Assembly: GCA_964423665.1 (NCBI GenBank) | Contig: CAYRFX010000091.1 | Location: 1 to 7,523, forward strand | DNA length: 7,523 nt | DNA from: HGM04593 sp964423665 | GTDB lineage: Bacteria; Bacteroidota; Bacteroidia; Bacteroidales; Bacteroidaceae | Reading direction: 5' to 3' | Shown: one piece after another, positions 1 to 7,163 of the stretch | How positions within the stretch are numbered: the stretch's first letter is position 1 | Layout of the letters: every line of letters begins with the position of its first letter | Notes under the pieces: model-generated | The model's database searches: none | What the model saw: only the letters and a program-made list of their open reading frames with translations | Told to the model about the DNA's origin: nothing | Program-made: the position numbers and the translations under genes

Positions 1-671
1 TTGTCGCTCAACACTATGGGGCGTGCGCTGAGGCTGTGTGGTGCAATGGGGGTGAGCACAATTACATTGGCATCGGGGGCTATGATGGGGCCGCCCACAC
101 TCAGTGAATAGCCTGTGGAGCCCGAGGGTGCCGCCACAATGAGCCCGTCGGCTTGGTATGTAATCTTCTCCTTGCCGTTGAGGGTGGCTTCCAAGGTCAT
201 CATCGACGACGATGCGTGTTTCATTATCGCTATCTCGTTCAATGCTACAGGGTAGCTCTCTATTGCTCCGTTTGCAGCGGTGGCTTCGATGAGGCTGCGC
301 TCCTCTATGGTATATTCTCCCTCGTGTATGCGCTGAATTATATGTTCAATATCGTTGTTGGCTGTGGAGGTGAGGAATCCTAATCGCCCTGCGTTTATGC
401 CCAAGATGGGTATAGGCTTGCGCCCCACACGGCTGGCTGTGCGCAGCAGGGTGCCGTCGCCACCGAAGCTGATGGCAATATCGGCTGTAAAATCGTCGCC
501 TTCAATAATCTCGGCATCGCTTATTTGCAGCTGGCGGTTCTCGCACAGGAACTCATGAAAGGGGCGGTCTATTGCATAGCTGTCTCCCCATTTCTCGATA
601 GTGCTGAAAAGCTCGTCTATGCTCTCCGACTTTTTTGTCTGGTGTATGTTACCGAATATCGCAAATTTCAT
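1..671 (-). CDS. nadK: NAD kinase, C-terminal part outside window
   Basis: NAD kinase phosphorylates NAD to NADP using ATP in the cytoplasm and is the cell's source of NADP(H). Reading the minus strand from the ATG at 671 gives 223 open codons that run off the left edge; family members are usually about 290 residues, so the last quarter is missing. Seen directly: the GGDGT signature at residues 70-74 (catalytic Asp72), the GINAGRLGFL stretch at 91-100, the Asn-Glu pair at 145-146 (LNEIAI), and the ADGLIVAAPSGSTGYS block at 174-189 followed by VGGPI, all family hallmarks. A second in-frame ATG lies two codons upstream at 677; an AAAGAG stretch precedes it, so the start could be 677 (Met-Arg-Met-Lys) rather than 671. 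The gene is divergent from pdxJ. The identification is firm; the exact start is less so. Confidence 0.95.
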   Translation of the reverse strand, partial: MKFAIFGNIHQTKKSESIDELFSTIEKWGDSYAIDRPFHEFLCENRQLQISDAEIIEGDDFTADIAISFGGDGTLLRTASRVGRKPIPILGINAGRLGFLTSTANNDIEHIIQRIHEGEYTIEERSLIEATAANGAIESYPVALNEIAIMKHASSSMMTLEATLNGKEKITYQADGLIVAAPSGSTGYSLSVGGPIIAPDANVIVLTPIAPHSLSARPIVLSD

Positions 672-692
672 ACGCATTTATCTCTTTGCCTG

Positions 693-700
693 CAAATTTA
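693..700 (-). promoter_or_regulatory. Possible -7 element for nadK
   Basis: On the minus strand this reads TAAATTTG, matching the Bacteroidota -7 consensus TAnnTTTG, about 15 bases upstream of the alternative nadK ATG at 677. No good TTTG-type -33 element is found at the expected 19-21 base spacing, and the implied leader would be very short, so this is weak. Confidence 0.25.
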
Positions 701-734
701 AGACAAATTATTATCTAAATATTATTATTTGTAG

Positions 735-742
735 TATTTTTG
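735..742 (+). promoter_or_regulatory. Possible -7 element for the pdxJ operon
   Basis: TATTTTTG matches the Bacteroidota sigma-factor -7 consensus TAnnTTTG and lies about 60 bases upstream of the pdxJ ATG in the AT-rich divergent region. The position where a -33 TTTG should be (about 711-714) reads TTAT, a poor match. It is the best promoter candidate for the plus-strand gene run, but based on one element only. Confidence 0.35.
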
Positions 743-802
743 CTTTCAAATTGGAATATTAGCGTTTTTTACGTTTAATACGTTTATTTGCAACTGAGAT
801 AT

Positions 803-1522
803 ATGAAAACAAAATTAAGTGTAAACATAAACAAGATTGCCACCATAAGGAATGCCCGCGGTGGTAACAACCCCGACATTTTGAAGGTGGCAAAGGATTG
901 TGAGGTTTTTGGTGCCGATGGAATAACCGTGCACCCGCGCCCCGACGAGCGACACATACGCCGTGCCGACATTCCCGCATTGCTTGCAGTCCTGCGCACA
1001 GAGTTTAATATTGAGGGCTACCCCTCAAAAGAGTTTATGGATCTTGTGTTGCGCGCGCGTCCTTCGCAGGTTACTCTTGTGCCCGACAAGCCCGAACAGC
1101 TCACCTCCAACAGTGGCTGGGACACCGAGAAGGAGCAGGATTTCTTGCGCGACATATTGAACGACCTGCGCACGGCAGGCATACGCAGCTCCATTTTTAT
1201 AGATGCGTCGCCCCGCATGGCAGAATTTGCCGCCAAGGCAGGTGCCGACCGCGTGGAACTCTATACCGGTCCCTATGCCCACAATTATGCCCGCAACCGA
1301 GAGCAGGCTATCGAGCCTTTCCTGCAAACAGCCACCCGCGTGAAGCAGTTAGGCATAGGCTTGAACGCCGGGCACGACCTCAGCCTCGAGAACCTGAAAT
1401 ATTTTACCGATGTGATTACTTGGGTCGATGAGGTGTCAATAGGGCACGCTCTTGTTTGCGATGCGCTGTATCTGGGGCTTGAAAAAACCATAGAGGCCTA
1501 TCAGAAATGTTTGATTAAATAA
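803..1522 (+). CDS. pdxJ: Pyridoxine 5'-phosphate synthase
   Basis: PdxJ condenses 1-deoxy-xylulose 5-phosphate with 3-amino-2-oxopropyl phosphate to make pyridoxine 5'-phosphate, the ring-closing step of the DXP-dependent vitamin B6 pathway, in the cytoplasm. The 239-residue product matches the family's usual 235-245. Visible family motifs: VNINKIATIRNARGG at 7-21, GADGITVHPRPDERHI at 37-52 (His44, Arg46 and His51 match substrate-binding positions known in E. coli PdxJ), Glu71 in FNIEGYP, NAGHDLSLENL at 188-198 (His191) and SIGHALV at 212-218 (His215). I chose the ATG at 803 because the open frame upstream offers only a TTG at 788 and homologues begin right at this Met. Asn-Lys replaces the Asp-His I recall in the E. 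coli N-terminal motif, which I believe is a Bacteroidota variant. exbB follows after 15 bases, so co-transcription is likely. Confidence 0.96.
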   Translation: MKTKLSVNINKIATIRNARGGNNPDILKVAKDCEVFGADGITVHPRPDERHIRRADIPALLAVLRTEFNIEGYPSKEFMDLVLRARPSQVTLVPDKPEQLTSNSGWDTEKEQDFLRDILNDLRTAGIRSSIFIDASPRMAEFAAKAGADRVELYTGPYAHNYARNREQAIEPFLQTATRVKQLGIGLNAGHDLSLENLKYFTDVITWVDEVSIGHALVCDALYLGLEKTIEAYQKCLIK

Positions 1523-1537
1523 CAAAATTAAGATATT

Positions 1538-2245
1538 ATGACTTTACTTACAGCAATAACCGAGACTGCGGCTGTGGCACAAGACTCTCTGATGGTGCTC
1601 ACAGAGCCCGTGGCAGAGACTATGAACGTGTGGAGCCTTGCCGTTAAAGGTGGTTGGATAATGGTTGTTCTTGCCATTCTTTCCATCATAGGTATTTATA
1701 TTTTTGCCGAGCGTTATGCAACCTTGCGCAAGGCAATGAAGAGAAACCCCTATCTGCTCGACCGCTTGCACGACAATATCAAAGAGAACGATATAAAATC
1801 GGCAATGAACTACTGCCGCAATCAGAATACCCCCGTGTCGCGCGTGCTCGAGAAGGGTTTGAAGGCATATGACCTCTCCACCGAATATATGCGCCAGGCT
1901 ATGGATAACACCGCCGGTCTCGAAATTGCCAACCTCGAAAAGGGGCTTCCCGTGCTATCCACCATTGCAGCTGTGGGTCCCATGATTGGTTTCTTGGGAA
2001 CCGTTACCGGCATGGTGCAGGCCTTTTGGGAGATGGCAAACGCAGGTAACAATATCGATGTTTCTCTTCTCTCGGGCGGTATATACGAGGCGATGATTAC
2101 CACTGTGGGCGGTCTCATTGTGGGAATTGTTGCAATCTTCGCATACAACTACTTGGTAGCCCGCGTAGATAGAGCGCAAAACGAGATGGAGGGCGAGATA
2201 ATCTCGTTCATGGAGATTGCTGCCGAGCTTAAAGGGAAAAAATAA
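1538..2245 (+). CDS. exbB: MotA/TolQ/ExbB proton channel family protein
   Basis: This is the inner-membrane channel subunit that, with an ExbD partner, conducts protons and powers a TonB-type transducer. The 235-residue protein has a short N-terminal tail, a first hydrophobic segment at about 36-58 (GGWIMVVLAILSIIGIYIF), a cytoplasmic domain of about 80 residues, and two more membrane segments at about 138-163 and 182-206. The block AAVGPMIGFLGTVTGMVQAF (144-163) is the classic TolQ/ExbB second-helix signature, and MITTVGGLIVGI in the third helix carries the conserved polar Thr residues (188-189) expected to line the pore. It sits directly upstream of exbD and a tonB-like gene, which supports ExbB over TolQ or MotA, although sequence alone does not fully separate these. 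No strong ribosome-binding site is present, only A/T-rich sequence before the ATG. Confidence 0.93.
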   Translation: MTLLTAITETAAVAQDSLMVLTEPVAETMNVWSLAVKGGWIMVVLAILSIIGIYIFAERYATLRKAMKRNPYLLDRLHDNIKENDIKSAMNYCRNQNTPVSRVLEKGLKAYDLSTEYMRQAMDNTAGLEIANLEKGLPVLSTIAAVGPMIGFLGTVTGMVQAFWEMANAGNNIDVSLLSGGIYEAMITTVGGLIVGIVAIFAYNYLVARVDRAQNEMEGEIISFMEIAAELKGKK

Positions 2246-2299
2246 CAACTTCTTGGAAGCTGTTTGAATTTATATCGCCAACTTCTTAATTGTGTAACA

Positions 2300-2713
2300 A
2301 TGATTAAAAGAAAGACAAAGACAATAGATATGTTCTCAATGTCGTCTATGACCGACATTATATTTCTGTTGCTAATCTTTTTTATGATAACCTCCACAAT
2401 GGTTACCCCCAATGCCATTAAGGTGCTGTTGCCACAGGGGAGCCAGCAGACAGCTGCGAAGCCTCTTGCCCGCATCATCATAGACAAAGACCTTAATTAC
2501 TATTCGGCATTCGGTAACGAGGACGAGATGCCCATCTCGCCCGATGATATCACGGCATTTTTGCTCTCTTGTGCAGCCAAGCAACCCGAAATGTATGTTG
2601 CGCTGTATGCCGACGAGAGTATCCCTTATCGTGAGATTGTGAGAGTGCTTAATATTGCAAACGAGAATAATTTTAAGATGGTGCTTGCCACGCGCCGTCC
2701 CAATAGAAAGTGA
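2300..2713 (+). CDS. exbD: ExbD/TolR family biopolymer transport protein
   Basis: ExbD is the small partner of ExbB; its single membrane helix sits inside the ExbB pore and carries the Asp that is protonated during proton flow. The 137-residue protein has a short positively charged cytoplasmic start (MIKRKTKTID), then SMSSMTDIIFLLLIFFMITS at 13-32 with the essential Asp at position 19, and a periplasmic domain of about 100 residues. The length is typical for the family. The frame is open upstream to a TTG at 2264, but the ATG at 2300 puts the charged tail and helix in the usual register. The gap from exbB is 54 bases; the end overlaps the tonB-like start by one base (TGATG), suggesting translational coupling. 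TolR is the alternative name; no TolB or Pal gene is in view. Confidence 0.93.
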   Translation: MIKRKTKTIDMFSMSSMTDIIFLLLIFFMITSTMVTPNAIKVLLPQGSQQTAAKPLARIIIDKDLNYYSAFGNEDEMPISPDDITAFLLSCAAKQPEMYVALYADESIPYREIVRVLNIANENNFKMVLATRRPNRK

Positions 2714-3540
2714 TGGAGAAATTTACAAAAGAACAGGCTTGGGGCGCAGGTACTACGGTCATTGCCCATCTGCTGCTATTCTTGCTTTTGTGGTTGCTGG
2801 TTATAGAAAAACCGCTGCCGCAGGACGAGGCCGGCGTGCCTGTTATTTTGGGCAATACCCTTCTTGCAAGTGGCGATGCCTATCAATATACCGAGGTGAA
2901 TGTGGCTCCCGTCCCGTCGCCTGTAACCACCACTGTTCCCCCACCTGCAACATCGCCCTCCGAGCCTCTTGTAACACAGCCCGATGAGCCCACCGTGGCT
3001 CTCCCAAGCAGCGACAAGAAGAAGAGCGAGAAGAAGGTGGAAGCTCCCAAGAAAACCGCCGAGCAGTTAGAGGCTGAGCGCAGGGCGCAGGAGGCTGAGC
3101 GTAAACGCCGCGAGGCAGAAGAGGTTGCCCGCGTAGCAAATTCGCGCATCGCAGGTGCGTTTGGCAAGGGCAGTACAATGCAGGGCAAGGGCGAGGCGCC
3201 CGATGGCAAGGGTAACCAAGGCTCTCCGCAAGGAAATTCGCAGACGGGTGTTGTAAGCGGCACCGGCGGCTATGGCACATACGACCTTGGAGGTCGTTCG
3301 CTTGCCGGCTCTCTTCCCCGCCCGTCATATAATGCACAAGAGGAGGGGCGCGTGGTTGTAACAATAACAGTGAACCCCGATGGCAAGGTGATAAAAGTAG
3401 ATATAAACCAACGAACAAACACAGCCAGCAGGGCTTTGCGCGATGCAGCCCTCTCTGCTGCCCGCAAGGCGGTGTTCAACAAAGTATCTACATTGAACAA
3501 CCAAACGGGAACAATTACATACTATTTCAAATTAAGATAA
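2713..3540 (+). CDS. tonB: TonB/TolA-like energy transducer
   Basis: This protein should span the periplasm and pass energy from the ExbB-ExbD motor to outer-membrane partners. The 275 residues fall into clear zones: a short cytoplasmic start; one membrane helix at about 13-31 (AGTTVIAHLLLFLLLWLLV), with a His inside it at 19; a Pro/Val/Thr-rich linker at about 65-98; a highly charged Lys/Glu/Arg stretch at about 101-140 that looks helical or coiled-coil, as in TolA; a Gly/Ser/Gln-rich flexible part at about 150-195; and a C-terminal domain at about 200-275 beginning LPRPSYNAQEEGRVVVTITV and ending in TITYYFKLR, as TonB-family domains do. I chose ATG 2713 because it overlaps the exbD stop; the GTG one codon earlier is less likely. 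The charged helix plus Gly linker makes it a TonB/TolA mosaic, so 'TonB' is the family call and the true partner is unknown. Confidence 0.88.
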   Translation: MEKFTKEQAWGAGTTVIAHLLLFLLLWLLVIEKPLPQDEAGVPVILGNTLLASGDAYQYTEVNVAPVPSPVTTTVPPPATSPSEPLVTQPDEPTVALPSSDKKKSEKKVEAPKKTAEQLEAERRAQEAERKRREAEEVARVANSRIAGAFGKGSTMQGKGEAPDGKGNQGSPQGNSQTGVVSGTGGYGTYDLGGRSLAGSLPRPSYNAQEEGRVVVTITVNPDGKVIKVDINQRTNTASRALRDAALSAARKAVFNKVSTLNNQTGTITYYFKLR

Positions 3541-3621
3541 ATGAGATGAGGCTGTGTCAAAATGATGAAACGATAGTCAAATCCTGTTTTAACACTCCCT
3601 CAAGCAAAACAAAATACAGTT
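3541..3621 (+). other. Intergenic spacer, no signal seen
   Basis: These 81 bases between the tonB-like gene and the DJ-1 gene show no hairpin with a T-run and no TAnnTTTG element. I therefore see neither a terminator nor a promoter, and transcription may simply continue through. Confidence 0.5.
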
Positions 3622-4173
3622 ATGAGCAGAATATTTCTTTTCCTTGCCGATGGTTTCGAGCCCGTGGAGGCACTTGCTCCGGTTGATGTGATGCGCCGTG
3701 CAGGGTTAGATGTTGTAACAATTTCTATTATGGGGCGTCGCGAGGTTGTGGCGGCACACGGTATAACCGTTCTTGCCGATACGGTTTTTGAAGATGCCGA
3801 TTTTTCCGACGCTGCGGCACTTGTGCTCCCCGGCGGCGGGGTAGGTACCGATAATCTTTCGGCCCACGAGCCGTTGCGTGCTCTGCTCAAGGAGGCTGCC
3901 GCGGCAGGCAAGCTCATTGCTGCCATCTGCGCTGCACCCATGGTGCTTGGGCGCACAGGGCTGTTGGAGGGGCGCAAGGCAACCTGCTACCCCGGTTGCG
4001 AGGGCAACCTCTTTGGTGCCACCTACACAGCAACCGCGGTGGAGGAAGATGGCAATATAATTACCGCCTGCGGTCCCGGGGCTTCATTCAATTTTGGCTT
4101 TGCCATTGTAAAACGATTCTGTGGCGAGGAGGTTGTTAAAACCTTGCGCGCGCAGATGCAATTCGATAAATGA
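3622..4173 (+). CDS. DJ-1/PfpI family protein (YajL/ThiJ-like)
   Basis: This is a 183-residue member of the DJ-1/PfpI superfamily, close in size to human DJ-1 (189) and bacterial YajL. Seen directly: the start ADGFEPVEALAPVDVMRRAG (9-28) with Glu16 at the position of the conserved DJ-1 Glu18; LVLPGGGVGTDNL at 67-79; the nucleophile elbow AAICAAPMVLG at 100-110 with reactive Cys103; and GPGASFNFGFAIV at 151-163. These are the intact DJ-1 active-site elements; Tyr123 stands where DJ-1 has His126. Family members have been linked to oxidative or carbonyl-stress protection and proposed as glyoxalases or deglycases, but the exact activity is disputed, so I give no narrower function. The gene ends overlapping ispD by 4 bases (ATGA), so the two are probably translated together. 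Confidence 0.92.
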   Translation: MSRIFLFLADGFEPVEALAPVDVMRRAGLDVVTISIMGRREVVAAHGITVLADTVFEDADFSDAAALVLPGGGVGTDNLSAHEPLRALLKEAAAAGKLIAAICAAPMVLGRTGLLEGRKATCYPGCEGNLFGATYTATAVEEDGNIITACGPGASFNFGFAIVKRFCGEEVVKTLRAQMQFDK

Positions 4174-4871
4174 TGAAAAGATATATTATAGTTGTAGCGG
4201 GAGGCAAGGGTACCCGCATGGGGGGCGATACTCCCAAGCAGTTTCAGTTGCTGGCAGGCAAGCCGGTGCTCATGGTTACTCTTGAGCATCTGCATTCTCT
4301 CGACCCCTCGTTGCAGATTGTCCTTGTGTTGCCGCAAGAACACATGGAGTTGTGGAAGTCTCTTTGCAAGGAGTATTCCTTTGAGGTTCCCATGATGCTT
4401 GCGGCGGGCGGTACCACACGTTTCCACTCTGTGCAGAACGGTCTTGCCCTTGTCGATGATATTGATGATGCCCTTGTGGGTGTGCACGATGGTGTGCGTC
4501 CTTTTGTGTCGCAGCGCGTGTATGACGATACATACCGCGAGGCACTCATTAGCGGTGCAGCTATCCCCATGATAGAGATTAACGATAGCTTGCGCCACAT
4601 TATAGGCAGCAATGGTGCCAGCGAGGTTGTCCCCCGCGACCGCTACCGCTTGGTGCAGACGCCACAGGTGTTTAAGCTGTCGGTGCTGCGCGAGGCATAC
4701 ATGCAGCGTTTTGTGGAATCTTTTACCGATGATGCATCGGTGGTTGAGGCTATGGGGCATTCGGTTGTGGGTGTCGAGGGCAACCGCGAGAATATAAAAC
4801 TCACAACACCATACGACCTGCTCATTGCAAATACCATAATGCAATGCTGGACCTCACGACAAGAAATATAA
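4170..4871 (+). CDS. ispD: 2-C-methyl-D-erythritol 4-phosphate cytidylyltransferase
   Basis: IspD joins CTP and methylerythritol 4-phosphate to make CDP-methylerythritol, the third step of the MEP route to isoprenoids, in the cytoplasm. The 233-residue length matches the family (E. coli about 236). Motifs seen: the nucleotide-binding loop VAGGKGTRMGGDTPKQF at 9-25, with Arg16 and Lys23 in the P-loop-like turn; AAGGTTRFHSVQNGL at 78-92; VHDGVRPFV at 105-113 with the metal-binding Asp107; LVQTPQVF at 161-168; TDDASVVE at 186-193; and GNRENIKLTTPYDL at 204-217 with Lys210. This pattern separates IspD from the related ribitol-phosphate enzyme TarI reasonably well, though TarI cannot be excluded by eye. 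The start is ATGATG, so it could be 4170 or 4173. The last 28 bases overlap recG. Confidence 0.94.
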   Translation: MMKRYIIVVAGGKGTRMGGDTPKQFQLLAGKPVLMVTLEHLHSLDPSLQIVLVLPQEHMELWKSLCKEYSFEVPMMLAAGGTTRFHSVQNGLALVDDIDDALVGVHDGVRPFVSQRVYDDTYREALISGAAIPMIEINDSLRHIIGSNGASEVVPRDRYRLVQTPQVFKLSVLREAYMQRFVESFTDDASVVEAMGHSVVGVEGNRENIKLTTPYDLLIANTIMQCWTSRQEI

Positions 4872-6943
4872 AATACCTGCCGGGGGTGGGCGAGCAGCGC
4901 GCCTCCCTGCTGAACAGGGAACTGAAGATATATTCCCTGTACGACCTATTATATTATTTCCCATATAAATATGTGGATAGAAGCCGTCTCTTCAAGGTGG
5001 CAGAGCTTGTGGGTAATATGCCCTTTGTGCAGCTGTGTGGCGAGATACGCAGTTTCGAGGAGATGGGCGAGGGAGTGGGTCGCCGCTTGGTTGCCCATTT
5101 TACCGACGGCACAGGCTTTGTCGATTTGGTGTGGTTCCGCGGTATAAAATATGTGAAGGGGCGTTATAAGGTGGGCGAGAAGTATCTTATCTTTGGCAAG
5201 CCCACAATGTTCAACGGTCGTGTGAATATAGCACACCCCGATATTGATGTCGCCGCCTCGGTGCAGCTTAGCGAGATGGGGCTGCAACCCTATTACAACA
5301 CCACCGAGAAGATGAAGCGCAGCGGGCTCAACACGCTTGCGATGACAAAACTGGTGAACAACCTTTTTCAGCTGATGGATAGGGATGTGAGCGAGACACT
5401 CACCCCCGAGATTGTATCAAAACACCATCTTATGCCGCTTGCCGCAGCGTTGCGTGCAATACATTTCCCCAAGAACAACGCCGAGCTGCAAGCAGCGCAG
5501 CACCGCCTCAAATTCGAGGAACTCTTTTATATACAGCTTAATATTCTCCACTATGCCAAGGACCGCAATATGCGCTATCTTGGGCATCGCTTTGCCACCG
5601 TGGGCGAAACCTTCAACCGCTTTTACACCGAGAAACTGCCGTTTGAGCTCACCGGTGCACAAAAACGCGTGGTCAAGGAGATACGCCGCGATGTGAACAG
5701 CAATCACCAGATGAACCGCTTGGTGCAGGGCGATGTGGGCAGCGGAAAAACCCTTGTCGCGCTTCTCTCTATGCTTCTTGCCAAGGACAACGGCTATCAG
5801 GCCTGCATAATGGCACCAACCGAGATTCTTGCCGAGCAGCACTACGCAACCATCAGCCGCATGTTGCAGGGGCTTCCCGTGAATGTACGCCTGCTCACAG
5901 GCAGCACAAAGCAGAAGGATAGACCGGCAATCTTAGAGGGGCTCTCCGATGGCACTGTGGATATTCTTGTAGGCACCCACGCTGTGCTCGAGGACAATGT
6001 GCAGTTTCGCAACATTGGGCTTGTGGTGATAGATGAGCAGCACCGCTTCGGTGTGGTGCAACGTGCCAGGATGTGGGCAAAAAACAATATCCCGCCCCAT
6101 GTTCTTGTGATGACTGCCACCCCCATTCCCCGCACCCTTGCAATGACTCTCTACGGCGACCTCGATGTCTCGGTGATAGACGAGCTGCCACCCGGGCGCA
6201 AACCCATAAGCACACAACATATATTCCGTAACCGAGCCGACCAGATGTACTCCTTCATACGCCGTCAGCTGCAAGAGGGCAGGCAGGTGTATGTGGTCTA
6301 TCCGCTGATAAGCGAGAGTGAGAAACTCGACCTTAAAAATCTTGAAGACGGTTACAAACAGCTGTGCAATATCTTTTGCGACTATCGCCTGAGCAAGCTT
6401 CACGGCAAGATGAAGCCCAAGGAAAAAGACGAGGAGATGCGCCGCTTTGCACAGGGCGAAACACAGATGCTTATCTCCACCACCGTTATCGAGGTGGGTG
6501 TTGATGTGCCCAATGCCTCGGTGATGGTTATCGAGAATGCCGAGCGGTTCGGTCTTTCCCAGCTCCATCAGCTGCGCGGCAGGGTGGGGCGTGGTGCCTC
6601 GCAGTCCTATTGCATCTTAGTAACAGATTATAAACTCTCCGAGGATACCCGCAAGCGCATGGAGATTATGGTAGCCAGCAACGATGGCTTTGAGATTGCC
6701 GAAGCCGACCTCAAGCTGCGTGGCCCGGGCGATATTGAAGGAACCCAGCAGAGCGGTATTGCATTCGACCTTAAAATAGCCAATCTTGCCCGCGACGAAC
6801 AGCTGTTGCAATATGTGCGCGAGGTGGCGCGTGAGATAGTCGATGCCGACCCGCAGTGCGAAGATCCCGCCTATCGCATTCTGTGGGAACGCTTGCGCGA
6901 GATAAAAAAACGCGACAACCGCCACTGGGGCGCAATATCATAG
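4844..6943 (+). CDS. recG: ATP-dependent DNA helicase RecG
   Basis: RecG remodels stalled replication forks and branched DNA (fork reversal, Holliday and D-loop processing). At 699 residues it is full length. The N-terminus has the helix-hairpin-like LPGVGEQRASLLNRELKIYS (12-31), followed by the wedge/OB-type domain at about 60-135. The superfamily 2 helicase core follows: a Q-like LTGAQKRVVKEI at 269-280, Walker A GDVGSGKT at 296-303, APTEILAEQ at 324-332, GTHAVL at 377-382, Walker B DEQH at 397-400, TATPIPRT at 424-431, STTVIEVGVDVP at 545-556 and QLRGRVGRG at 576-584. The RecG-specific C-terminal motif LKLRGPGDIEGTQQSG (623-638) is also present. The ATG at 4844 lies inside ispD, giving a 28-base overlap in another frame; homologues start at this Leu-Asp-Leu-Thr, so the overlap appears real and translation is probably coupled. 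No frameshift or missing motif was seen. Confidence 0.97.
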   Translation: MLDLTTRNIKYLPGVGEQRASLLNRELKIYSLYDLLYYFPYKYVDRSRLFKVAELVGNMPFVQLCGEIRSFEEMGEGVGRRLVAHFTDGTGFVDLVWFRGIKYVKGRYKVGEKYLIFGKPTMFNGRVNIAHPDIDVAASVQLSEMGLQPYYNTTEKMKRSGLNTLAMTKLVNNLFQLMDRDVSETLTPEIVSKHHLMPLAAALRAIHFPKNNAELQAAQHRLKFEELFYIQLNILHYAKDRNMRYLGHRFATVGETFNRFYTEKLPFELTGAQKRVVKEIRRDVNSNHQMNRLVQGDVGSGKTLVALLSMLLAKDNGYQACIMAPTEILAEQHYATISRMLQGLPVNVRLLTGSTKQKDRPAILEGLSDGTVDILVGTHAVLEDNVQFRNIGLVVIDEQHRFGVVQRARMWAKNNIPPHVLVMTATPIPRTLAMTLYGDLDVSVIDELPPGRKPISTQHIFRNRADQMYSFIRRQLQEGRQVYVVYPLISESEKLDLKNLEDGYKQLCNIFCDYRLSKLHGKMKPKEKDEEMRRFAQGETQMLISTTVIEVGVDVPNASVMVIENAERFGLSQLHQLRGRVGRGASQSYCILVTDYKLSEDTRKRMEIMVASNDGFEIAEADLKLRGPGDIEGTQQSGIAFDLKIANLARDEQLLQYVREVAREIVDADPQCEDPAYRILWERLREIKKRDNRHWGAIS

Positions 6944-7114
6944 TACCCGGTGTTTTCAGGGTTATATACTACCCTTCCCTTCGTTCCACCTTTTATAAAA
7001 TCCTTTTAACAGATTCTAATGCATCGCATTTTAGTTTTTAGTTAAAAAATAAAAAATGCGGGCAAAATGTTAAAAAAAACATTGCAATGATTACATAAAA
7101 TTAGTAAAAAACAA
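6944..7114. other. AT-rich intergenic region after recG
   Basis: This gene-free stretch follows the recG stop. It begins with a weak imperfect repeat (ACCC...GGGT around 6945-6965) and continues as A/T-rich DNA containing the inverted repeat at 7025-7060. No convincing T-run terminator for the recG transcript is visible, and I found no ORF with recognisable content. Confidence 0.6.
7025..7060. repeat. AT-rich inverted repeat, possible weak terminator
   Basis: CGCATTTT at 7025-7032 is perfectly complementary to AAAATGCG at 7053-7060. The intervening T-run and A-run can add imperfect pairs. In RNA this would form a stem closed by three G-C pairs, but no T-run follows it on either strand, so intrinsic termination is doubtful. 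It could mark the end of the recG transcript or be a protein-binding inverted repeat. Confidence 0.35.
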
Positions 7115-7122
7115 TATTTTTG
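7091..7122 (+). promoter_or_regulatory. Bacteroidota-type promoter for leader transcript
   Basis: TATTTTTG at 7115-7122 matches the -7 consensus TAnnTTTG exactly. A TTAC at 7091-7094, 20 bases upstream, is a partial match to the -33 TTTG at the expected spacing. A start site around 7128-7132 would give a leader RNA running into the repeats, the small ORF and the terminator downstream. This is the strongest promoter candidate in the window. Confidence 0.55.
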
Positions 7123-7139
7123 CAGCGAAAGAATAATAA

Positions 7140-7163
7140 GACATAAGAACATAAGTACATAAG
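7140..7163 (+). repeat. Three tandem 8-base repeats (NACATAAG)
   Basis: GACATAAG, AACATAAG and TACATAAG follow each other without a gap; the seven-base core ACATAAG is identical in all three. They fall just after the predicted transcription start, at the extreme 5' end of the leader RNA. The segment AAGAAC at 7145-7150 can pair with GTTCTT at 7163-7168, and an extended AAGAACA can pair with TGTTCTT at 7170-7176, giving two alternative hairpins. Confidence 0.7.

Noticed and set aside
153..558. Two plus-strand open frames at the left end
   Set aside because: They lie opposite the NAD kinase, whose GGDGT and other motifs are intact on the minus strand.
788..802. TTG start for PdxJ five codons upstream
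   Set aside because: Homologues begin at the ATG at 803, and the extra residues (MQLRY) have no family counterpart.
2843..3418. Minus-strand open frame of 191 codons opposite the tonB-like gene
   Set aside because: It is Cys/Arg/Pro-rich with no domain-like pattern, and lies wholly opposite a well-supported gene whose Pro/Gly-rich coding bias removes stops on the other strand.
3546..3560. GAGGCTGTGTCAAAA resembling an insertion-sequence end
   Set aside because: No inverted partner, target duplication or transposase remnant was found nearby; a single short match is not evidence.
4023..4844. Minus-strand open frame of 273 codons opposite ispD and the end of the DJ-1 gene
   Set aside because: It is His/Leu/Cys-rich with no recognisable motifs, antisense to two genes with intact family signatures.
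5933..6568. Minus-strand open frame of 211 codons opposite recG
   Set aside because: It lies antisense to the helicase core motifs of RecG and its composition looks like a shadow frame.
6856..7041. Plus-strand 61-codon frame across the recG stop
   Set aside because: It overlaps the recG 3' end in another frame, has no motif, and its tail is translated AT-rich intergenic DNA.
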